A stretch of 64,000 bases of DNA from Mucilaginibacter phyllosphaerae (lineage in GTDB: Bacteria > Bacteroidota > Bacteroidia > Sphingobacteriales > Sphingobacteriaceae). Made by a program: the position numbers and the translations under genes. Below, piece after piece: positions 57,206 to 64,000 of this stretch. Location: positions 310,001 through 374,000 of the forward strand of contig NZ_SNQG01000004.1 of the NCBI RefSeq assembly GCF_004378255.1, in the 5' to 3' direction. A model generated the notes under the pieces. It was not told the DNA's origin. It saw nothing but the letters and a program-made list of their open reading frames with translations, and made no database searches. The first letter of the stretch is position 1. Each line of letters opens with the position of its first letter.

Positions 57206-57799
57206 TTAAGGAATAAGCAATGCGCCTACGCTGGTGCATTTTACGGGTGGGGGGCAAAGTTCCCCGCGGTTTTCTGGTGGGGCGCCTACAATAAAGCCAA
57301 GTGCAGGTTTGTTTGAATTAGCCGGCTTGCTTGTAAAATAGTCGCGGTGAAATTTTTCGTCAACCTTATTGGTACTGTCTTTTGTAGATACCATGATCAG
57401 CGTGTTGTAGCCCCAGTACTCGCGTGGCGGTACAATACCGCCAATCATCTTGGCATTGTAGGTTGTATCATATGTAGCCAGGTAAAAACGGATGCCATCG
57501 CCACCCTCGCTTTTTATTTTATCGAGCAGGGTTTGCAAGCGCTGGGCACTAAACCAGATACAACGCGTATCCGGCCTTCTTTTGACCAGGTTAACACCTC
57601 TTTCTTTATAGGTAGAATCTACCGTACCTGCGCGTTTCTCGTAATTTTTTACATAATTTTTAGCTTGCTCATAACTCAGGCTGTCGTAATTAAACGTTAC
57701 CGGTTTGGGTTTTTCGGCTAAATCTGCATGTTGGTTTTGGCAGGCGCTAAAGGCAAGTGCCGCTGCGGCAACATAAAACAAGTGTCTTTTTAATTGCAT
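57206..57799 (-). CDS. Lipoprotein of unknown function heading the kinase operon
   Basis: A 197-residue lipoprotein (lipobox FSAC, C20) with the mature part reading NYDSLSYEQAKNYVKNYEKR, CIWFSAQRLQTLLDKIKSEG and GDGIRFYLATYDTTY. It is likely outer-membrane or periplasmic. The segment KIKSEGGDGIRFYLATYD is common in a group of Bacteroidota hypothetical proteins. The tail is cysteine-containing (RGELCPPPVKCTSVGALLIP). It is the first gene of the lipoprotein / 7TM / kinase / regulator operon. Confidence 0.75.
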   Translation of the reverse strand: MQLKRHLFYVAAAALAFSACQNQHADLAEKPKPVTFNYDSLSYEQAKNYVKNYEKRAGTVDSTYKERGVNLVKRRPDTRCIWFSAQRLQTLLDKIKSEGGDGIRFYLATYDTTYNAKMIGGIVPPREYWGYNTLIMVSTKDSTNKVDEKFHRDYFTSKPANSNKPALGFIVGAPPENRGELCPPPVKCTSVGALLIP

Positions 57800-58095
57800 A
57801 ATAGTCTTTTTTAAGGTTTATCGAAAGTGGCCATTTATGTACAGATATACAAATGTGCCGAGCGCCTTTTTTCCACTTTAAGCTATTTTGAAAAAAGCTG
57901 TTTTTACCCTATGCAAATTGTGATTTATAATAGAGATTTGTTAAATAAAGTTTTGCTGTGATAAGGGAATTGATTGGAAAAGGTGATGCATAACGTTTTT
58001 ATAAATAAATTATTATCGAATAAATTAATATATCTATATTTACTCACTAATAAATAACTAAATTATTAAATCTTAAACCTTATCATTTTTAAATT
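57800..58095. other. Divergent gap between the kinase operon and the collar gene
   Basis: 296 AT-rich bases between divergent genes. TATATTTA near 58029-58045 is one base from the -7 consensus for the plus strand. No hairpin or small gene was seen. Confidence 0.5.
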
Positions 58096-58683
58096 ATGGA
58101 TCCACTTATTGGGGAAATTAAAATGTTTGCCGGCAACTTTGCACCAAAGGGCTGGGCTCTTTGTAACGGCTCATTAATGTCAATTTCACAAAACAGCGCA
58201 TTATTTTCAATTTTAGGTACAACGTATGGTGGCGACGGCTCTTCATCCTTTGCACTTCCAAACTTACAGGGCCGTACACCTGTACATGTAGGCCAGGGCC
58301 CTGGCTCCTATTATCCATTAGGCGCTGCTGTAGGTACAGAGAACGTAACGATTTTGTCACAGCAAATGCCTTCGCACATCCATGCAGCAACTGCTACTGT
58401 TGCCGTTAACGTTAGTATCGATGTAAATACAACTACTCCTAATCAAGGTTTGGCAGCAGGTAATTATATTGGTTATAATGCCAATCCCGAGGATGGTACA
58501 CCTCTTCCATTTTATTCAGATGCCCCAACGGCAAATTCTCAGTTAAAGGGTGTAACAGCTACCGGTACATCTGCAGTTACAGTTGCCGCTGCAGGTGGTA
58601 ACTCACCATTAAACATTGTACAGCCTGTTTTAGCTGTAAACTTTATTATCGCTACTGAAGGGATCTATCCTTCAAGGCCATAA
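58096..58683 (+). CDS. Phage tail collar domain protein (microcystin-dependent protein type)
   Basis: A 195-residue protein. The N-terminal collar domain is clear (MDPLIGEIKMFAGNFAPKGW, CNGSLMSISQNSALFSILGT, TYGGDGSSSFALPNLQGRTP). The C-terminal half is a beta-rich Thr/Ala/Val stretch. Such proteins occur in R-type tails and also as free-standing bacterial proteins of the MdpB class. There is no signal peptide and no tail, lysis or capsid gene here, so it is not evidence for a prophage. It is followed by a formyltransferase gene after 40 bases. Confidence 0.9.
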   Translation: MDPLIGEIKMFAGNFAPKGWALCNGSLMSISQNSALFSILGTTYGGDGSSSFALPNLQGRTPVHVGQGPGSYYPLGAAVGTENVTILSQQMPSHIHAATATVAVNVSIDVNTTTPNQGLAAGNYIGYNANPEDGTPLPFYSDAPTANSQLKGVTATGTSAVTVAAAGGNSPLNIVQPVLAVNFIIATEGIYPSRP

Positions 58684-58723
58684 TTATCATGCATTACAAT
58701 TATAAGAATTTGGCGATGAGCTA

Positions 58724-59647
58724 ATGAAAATTGGAATTGTGTCAAATTCTAAAATATGCATACCCCTGCTTGGATACTTAAGCAATATACAAGCAGGGGT
58801 TACATTATATTTTGCCAAATCAGCTCAATCAGATATAAGCGAACATGATCTGGCTGGTTTTTGCAGTACTAACGGAATTGCATTTTACGCAGAAAATAAT
58901 AGAGCTGAACTTTACAACTGGCAGCAAGTGCATCAGCCCGATATAATATTTGTTACAGGATATGCTCACAAAATAGATGTTTTACAACTATTGGGAGTGC
59001 CAATGGGCATATATAACATACATTACGGCAGCTTGCCGCAATACAGGGGACCGGCACCAGTTTTTTGGCAATTAAAAAACGGCGAAGCGCAGCTTGGATT
59101 ATCCATACATGTGTTAACAGATAAGTTTGATGCCGGCACGGTGGTTTGGGAACAAAGCATTAAAAATGAAGAATACCATAATTATAGTTATATAAATCAA
59201 TTATTTAGCGAGTTACAGGTTAGGGGAGTTGCAGAAATTATTGCAAAACTCAGCCAAAAGCAGCCATTACTTAATAAAGAACAAAACCTAACGCACACAA
59301 ATTATTACAAAAAGCCGCAACTGGCTGATGTGATAATTAATTGGGGAAAAATGCCCGCAAAACAAATATTAGACCTGATCAAAGCATGCACGCCCTGGAA
59401 CAACGGCGCCGGCACACTGATAAATGGTTTTGAATTTAAAATATTGGATGCACAGCTTGCTACAGAAGATAACGTAAGCCAAACACCCGGAACAATCATC
59501 GTTTTAGATAATAGTTTTAAGGTTGCATGCCTGAATGGAGCAATCCTGAATATTAAATACTTTAATATTAATAATACCTGTGTGCCTGCCCGGTATGCCG
59601 GTTTTTATGGTTTAAAAACGGGGCAAATATTTTCCAGTGAATTATAG
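58724..59647 (+). CDS. Formyltransferase family protein
   Basis: A 307-residue protein with the formyl-transferase N-domain. The catalytic triad N98, H100 and D136 is intact, in YNIHYGSLPQYRGPAPVFWQ and LTDKFDAGTVV; the spacing of 2 and 36 residues equals that of methionyl-tRNA formyltransferase. Residues 200-307 resemble the C-terminal domain region of Fmt-like and sugar N-formyltransferases. It is too divergent to be the housekeeping Fmt. Its position between a collar protein and a giant surface protein suggests formylation of an amino sugar or another surface substrate; this is inferred from context. It is 40 bases after the collar gene, so probably the same operon. Confidence 0.85.
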   Translation: MKIGIVSNSKICIPLLGYLSNIQAGVTLYFAKSAQSDISEHDLAGFCSTNGIAFYAENNRAELYNWQQVHQPDIIFVTGYAHKIDVLQLLGVPMGIYNIHYGSLPQYRGPAPVFWQLKNGEAQLGLSIHVLTDKFDAGTVVWEQSIKNEEYHNYSYINQLFSELQVRGVAEIIAKLSQKQPLLNKEQNLTHTNYYKKPQLADVIINWGKMPAKQILDLIKACTPWNNGAGTLINGFEFKILDAQLATEDNVSQTPGTIIVLDNSFKVACLNGAILNIKYFNINNTCVPARYAGFYGLKTGQIFSSEL

Positions 59648-59689
59648 TGGCCATAGCCAACAATATATCTGTTTTTTAATAAAAAAATT

Positions 59690-62600
59690 ATGAATAAACT
59701 TTTACTTCTGTTACAAAAAAGAAAGAACTTAAGTTCTTTAATTGCTGTGTTGCTTTTTTTAATATTGGGTACAGCAAGCCAAAGCCAGGCACAGGTTTAT
59801 TATGTTACCCAGGATGGTGTTAACACCACTAAAGATGTAAACGATGCCATTCGCAGAATGGATTACACCGGCGCTAATATTACAACTATTGCCTCTAATA
59901 TTGCCTACTTACCGGGCTTGGTAACCTTGGATCTTGCCGGTAACCGTGTATTTCATTATGAAGGTATTAACCTGGCGGGTACAGCACAAGACAGGTCTAT
60001 TAAAGTAAGGAATGCCACTACCGGTAGCCTTATCAATTCTATACCGGTACCCTATAGTGTTAATGATATCAAATATGATGCGGCTACCGATTATCTTTAT
60101 TTTATAACTACAAATGCAGGCGTAAGCACAGGTGTTGAAGATGCGCTTTACAAGTGTAAACCAACCGACTCCGCCCCAACGCTTATCGCTTCATCTATAA
60201 CCACATCACCTTTAAGGTTAGCCCTTGATATACCAAATAGCCGCGTATTTATATGGGAAAGTGTACCAGCCAACCGGGGTATTAAAGTGTTTAGTTTAAG
60301 TTCTAACACTATTACTTCGTCTATTACGGCACAGGCGGGCACAATCAGTTCAATGGATTATGACCCTGTTGCAGGTTCTATTTATTATCTTACAAATGAT
60401 GGCTCTGCAAGCAGCCTGGGTGCTACAGATGCATTATATAAGATAGACCCCGACGGCAACAACTCCGTAACAATAAAATCGTCACTTACCACATCGCCGG
60501 TTGCTATGGGCCTTGATGCAGGTAATAACCGCGCATATATTTACGAGGGTTTAGCAGCATCCAGGGCTATCAAAACAGTTAATTTAACTACCGGCGATGT
60601 AGCGCAGATTGTAGATCTTACCAGCCAGCCTGCCGGGGTTGGGGTAAATAGCTTTGGTGTACCATTAAGGGCAGTATTATCTACCTCTGTTGTTACTGTA
60701 GCATCCACATCTGCAACATTAGGGGGTAATGTTACACGCAGCGATGTTACCGTTACCGAACGTGGTGTAGTTTACAGCAGTACAAATTCATTACCAACAA
60801 CAAACGATTCAAAAGCCGTAAACGGAAGCGGAACAGGTGCTTTTTCAGCAACTATTACCGGCCTTAGCCCGGTTACACCTTACAACGTTAGGGCTTATGC
60901 AATTAGTGGCGCAGGTATATCTTACGGTGCTGTAAGATATTTTATAACTTCTTCAAATGATGCCACATTATCGGGTTTGTCATTAAGTTCGGGCACACTA
61001 AATCCGTCTTTTTCGGGTTCAGTTATCAGTTACAGCGCCGGTGTTACTAACTCGGTTACATCAATTACAGTAACACCAACCCTTAACCAAAGCGGGGCTA
61101 CTGTAAAGGTTAATGGTTCAACAGTTGCATCGGGTTCAGCATCTGGTAATATTAGTTTAAATGCCGGCGACAATGTTATTACTACTGTTGTAACAGCACA
61201 GGATGGTACAACAACAAAAACTTATACAATAACTGTTACAAGGGATAAAGCACCGCAAACCATTAATTTTGCTGCAACAGCTACAAAAACATATGGTGAT
61301 GCAGATTATGCCCCAGGTGCAACTTCCAGCAGAGGATTAGCTATTACTTACAGTAGTGATAATGCAGCAGTAGCAACTATTGTAAACAACCTGGTGCACA
61401 TTGTTGGCGCAGGTACTGCTAATATTACAGCCTCACAAGCCGGTAATGCCAGTACTTTAGCCGCTGCAAATGTTACACAAGTGCTAACAGTTAATCAAAA
61501 AGCTCTTACCATAACGGCTAATCCATCAACAAAAGTGTATGGCGATAATGAGCCGGCTTTTACTTACACCACAACAGGATTAGTAACCGGCGATTCACCT
61601 ACAGGTGCTTTAAGCAGAAATACCTCTGGTATCAATAACAACATTATAGGTAACTACCCTATAACCCTGGGCACGTTATCCTTTGGTAACAATTACAATG
61701 TTACTTATGTAAGTGCAAATTTAACAATCACCAAAAGGCCAGTAACTCTTAGAATTGCAGACCGCACTAAAGTATATGGCGACACAGATCCGAATTTAAA
61801 TTCTTTTGCTTTTGCAAGTGGCAGCGTTGCCCCGGGCTTAACACTTGGTACTACAGGGATATTTACCCGTGTGCAGGGAGAAAACGTTGGTACCTACAGC
61901 ATTAATGGACTTGGCGACAAGCGCATTATAGGTAACGACTACCAATCAGCTAATGATAATTATACGATTACGTTAATACCGGGTACATTAACAATTACCC
62001 CCAAGGCTGTAACTGTAACCGCAACCGGAATAACCAAAAGTTACGGTGATGCAGACCCTGCTTTAACTTATACCAATACCGAACTTGGATTTAGCGATAC
62101 ATTTACAGGCAGCCTGACCAGGGCAACCGGCGAAACAGTAGGTACCTATGCCATCAGCCAGGGTTCATTAGCTTTAAGCAATAACTATACCTTGTCTTTT
62201 ACGGGCAGCAATCTTACCATCAACAAAAAAATAATTAATGTTACAGCCACTGCATTAACCAAAAGCTATGGCGACCCTAACCCGGCCCTTACTTATACAG
62301 CAGATGCTTTAGCTTTTAGCGATAGTTTTACCGGTAGTTTAACACGCGTAGCCGGCGAAACACCGGGTAATTATGCCATTAGCCAGGGCTCGTTAGCGTT
62401 AAATAGCAATTACACTTTAAATTACACCGGCGCTAACTTAACCATTGGTGCAAAGATTATAAATGTAACTGCGGCAGCAGCCAGCAAAACCTACGGAGAA
62501 GCCGACCCGGCGCTTACCTATACGGCAGATGCATTGCTTAACGGCGATTCTTTTACCGGTGCTATATCACGTACGCCTGGCGAAACTGCAGGTAATTATG

Positions 62601-64000
62601 CCATTACACAGGGCACACTTGCTTTAAACAGTAATTATGCAATTAATTATACAGGTGCAAACCTAACCATTCGCAAGCTTGATATTAGTGTTAATGTTTA
62701 CGAGCATAATGTGCCTTATGGCGACCCGGAAGCATCTGTGCTTGGTTACTCTTATAGTGGTACACTTGTAAGCGGCGACGCATTTACCGGCATGTTAAGC
62801 CGCCAGCCGGGCAATGCAATTGGTACCTACGCCATTACGCAGAATACGCTAACCTTATCTAACAGCGCAAGCTATAATCTTATTTATAATGGTGCTAATT
62901 ATAACATTATACCAAGGCCTATTACGTTGTCGTCTGTTTTTGCAACCAAAATTTATGGTGAAGCAGACCCGTCGCTTGCTTACCGCATCATATCCGGATC
63001 ATTGTTAAGCGGCGATGCAATTACCGGCTCGGTGGTTCGCGTTGCTGGTGAAAATTCCGGGCCGTATGCGGTAAACCAGGGCACAGTAGCAATAAACAAC
63101 ACTAACTATGCCTTAACTTACCAGCCGGGTAGCTTTGAAATTGACAGGGCGCCGTTAACCGTTACTGCCGATAACAAAACAAAGTTGGCCGGCGAAGCAA
63201 ACCCAGCTTTTACCTATACGATTACAGGCTTCAAGAACAACGAAACAGAGGCAGTATTTTTACAGCCGGTTGATGTAACAACTTTTGCTAATATTAATTC
63301 ACCGGCAGGTACTTACAATATCAGCCCTTATAACGCTATTGCACTAAACTATGATATTAGCTTTGTAGCGGGTACGTTAACAGTAAGGGATGCTTCAACC
63401 AATGCCAACCTTGCATCATTATCTGTTGCAGAAGGAACTATCGCACCATCTTTTGATCCTGCGGTTACTTCTTACTCGCTGGCGGTAGGCGAACAGGTTA
63501 ACACGGTTAATATAACAGCCTCACTTGCTGATGCAAATGCCAAACTATTCAGGATATATGGTACCAATGCCACATCAGGCCAGGCAATGTCTGTACCTGT
63601 ATCCGGTGGTGATAATCAAATATCAATATTGGTGATAGCAGAAGATAATTCAACTTCTAAAGAATATCTTGTTAATATCAGCAAACCATACAACACAGAT
63701 GCAACACTTTCTGCCTTGAATGTTACAGGCGGCACAGCCTTATCACCTGCTTTTGACCCTGCAAAATATAATTATACGGTAACCGTACCAAACCAAGCTA
63801 CTTCTATACAAATAGCCCCGGTTGCAAACTCGCAGTATGGCTTCATACAAATAAACGGCGAATCATACGAGGGGAATTATAGCCCAACACTGGCGGCCGG
63901 TAATAACGTATTTACAATTGTAGTAGCCGCACAAGACAGGTCAGTTACACAAACCTACACTTTAACAGTTGTACGTGCTAATAGTACAAACAGTACCCTG
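59690..64000 (+). CDS. Giant secreted MBG-repeat surface protein, C-terminus cut by the window edge
   Basis: The frame is open from ATG 59690 to the edge: 1437 residues, no stop. A signal peptide ends SQSQAQ (near 35). Then follow a six-strand-per-blade propeller-like region (about 40-320; repeated LALDIPNSRVFIWE, MGLDAGNNRAYIYE), an FN3-like domain (about 328-425; GLSPVTPYNVRAYA), a cadherin-like sandwich (about 426-520), a KTYGD-containing Ig-like domain (521-600), then MBG repeats (600-1240), each with K-x-YGD-x-x-P, separated by about 75-90 residues. Two more cadherin-like units follow (NLASLSVAEGTIAP, TLSALNVTGGTALSP). It is probably cell-surface; a C-terminal sorting signal, if any, lies beyond the window. 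Confidence 0.92.
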   Translation, partial: MNKLLLLLQKRKNLSSLIAVLLFLILGTASQSQAQVYYVTQDGVNTTKDVNDAIRRMDYTGANITTIASNIAYLPGLVTLDLAGNRVFHYEGINLAGTAQDRSIKVRNATTGSLINSIPVPYSVNDIKYDAATDYLYFITTNAGVSTGVEDALYKCKPTDSAPTLIASSITTSPLRLALDIPNSRVFIWESVPANRGIKVFSLSSNTITSSITAQAGTISSMDYDPVAGSIYYLTNDGSASSLGATDALYKIDPDGNNSVTIKSSLTTSPVAMGLDAGNNRAYIYEGLAASRAIKTVNLTTGDVAQIVDLTSQPAGVGVNSFGVPLRAVLSTSVVTVASTSATLGGNVTRSDVTVTERGVVYSSTNSLPTTNDSKAVNGSGTGAFSATITGLSPVTPYNVRAYAISGAGISYGAVRYFITSSNDATLSGLSLSSGTLNPSFSGSVISYSAGVTNSVTSITVTPTLNQSGATVKVNGSTVASGSASGNISLNAGDNVITTVVTAQDGTTTKTYTITVTRDKAPQTINFAATATKTYGDADYAPGATSSRGLAITYSSDNAAVATIVNNLVHIVGAGTANITASQAGNASTLAAANVTQVLTVNQKALTITANPSTKVYGDNEPAFTYTTTGLVTGDSPTGALSRNTSGINNNIIGNYPITLGTLSFGNNYNVTYVSANLTITKRPVTLRIADRTKVYGDTDPNLNSFAFASGSVAPGLTLGTTGIFTRVQGENVGTYSINGLGDKRIIGNDYQSANDNYTITLIPGTLTITPKAVTVTATGITKSYGDADPALTYTNTELGFSDTFTGSLTRATGETVGTYAISQGSLALSNNYTLSFTGSNLTINKKIINVTATALTKSYGDPNPALTYTADALAFSDSFTGSLTRVAGETPGNYAISQGSLALNSNYTLNYTGANLTIGAKIINVTAAAASKTYGEADPALTYTADALLNGDSFTGAISRTPGETAGNYAITQGTLALNSNYAINYTGANLTIRKLDISVNVYEHNVPYGDPEASVLGYSYSGTLVSGDAFTGMLSRQPGNAIGTYAITQNTLTLSNSASYNLIYNGANYNIIPRPITLSSVFATKIYGEADPSLAYRIISGSLLSGDAITGSVVRVAGENSGPYAVNQGTVAINNTNYALTYQPGSFEIDRAPLTVTADNKTKLAGEANPAFTYTITGFKNNETEAVFLQPVDVTTFANINSPAGTYNISPYNAIALNYDISFVAGTLTVRDASTNANLASLSVAEGTIAPSFDPAVTSYSLAVGEQVNTVNITASLADANAKLFRIYGTNATSGQAMSVPVSGGDNQISILVIAEDNSTSKEYLVNISKPYNTDATLSALNVTGGTALSPAFDPAKYNYTVTVPNQATSIQIAPVANSQYGFIQINGESYEGNYSPTLAAGNNVFTIVVAAQDRSVTQTYTLTVVRANSTNSTL
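61500..63400 (+). repeat. Tandem MBG-domain repeats
   Basis: At least eight repeats, of about 225-265 bases, begin with KxYGDxxP-type motifs near 61528, 61768, 62033, 62258, 62480, 62705, 62945 and 63175. The third to fifth units are the most alike (GSLTRxxGETxGxYAISQGS). The last (KTKLAGEANPAF) is degenerate. They are coding repeats, not CRISPR. Confidence 0.85.

Noticed and set aside
58096..58683. Prophage suggested by the tail-collar protein
   Set aside because: No capsid, terminase, tail tube, lysis or integrase gene lies nearby; free-standing collar proteins are known in bacteria.
61500..63400. CRISPR array suggested by regular repeats
   Set aside because: Repeats are 225-265 bases, divergent and within one open reading frame encoding MBG domains.

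Overview
The window looks like chromosome from a Bacteroidota bacterium, most likely Sphingobacteriaceae (Mucilaginibacter or Pedobacter type). Grounds: three SusC/SusD outer-membrane import pairs, two ECF-sigma/FecR pairs, tRNA genes without an encoded CCA end, and several promoters matching the Bacteroidota form (TTG, about 19 bases, TAnnTTTG). No plasmid, integrase, transposase or CRISPR signal was seen. The exact genus is an inference.

Layout. 1-7.7 kb holds mostly housekeeping genes on the minus strand: a GH92 alpha-mannosidase cut by the left edge, RuvB, a polyprenol-phosphate mannosyltransferase-like GT2, a POT peptide transporter, a secreted unknown and a thiolase. 7.85-9.7 kb holds a small Cys-rich peptide with a double-glycine leader, a strong two-way terminator, and an SPFH / unknown / ribbon-helix-helix operon. 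9.76-12 kb holds a PgpH-like 7TM-HD protein and tRNA-Ser(GCU). 12.1-17.4 kb is a redox cluster: TetR, SDR, ABM monooxygenase, AraC, MDR reductase and an OYE-type flavoenzyme. Two near-identical palindromes precede tetR and the SDR gene.

17.4-26.3 kb (minus strand) is a complete ECF sigma / FecR / SusC / SusD / phosphodiesterase-alkaline phosphatase fusion locus. It probably takes up phosphate from organic phosphodiesters. 27.5-37.8 kb (plus strand) is a second sigma / FecR / SusC / SusD locus. It ends in a GH18 lipoprotein and two DUF1735-type surface proteins, and resembles N-glycan loci of Bacteroides. 38.1-40.4 kb is katG. 40.4-45.2 kb has a GH13 enzyme with an SLC45-like sugar symporter, divergent from a secreted GH130. 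45.2-54.2 kb is a third carbohydrate locus: AraC regulator, arabinose/fucose isomerase-like enzyme, a SusC without STN domain, SusD and a BNR hydrolase. A shared 20-base element lies upstream of both the isomerase gene and susC.

54.4-64 kb holds tRNA-Pro(UGG), a Lys-rich H1-like protein, and a lipoprotein / 7TM protein / histidine kinase / response regulator operon. This is divergent from a surface cassette of a tail-collar protein, a formyltransferase with an intact N-H-D triad, and a giant secreted MBG-repeat protein cut by the right edge. The best candidates for something undescribed are this collar/formyltransferase/MBG cassette, the orphan double-glycine peptide, and the shared element of the third sugar locus.
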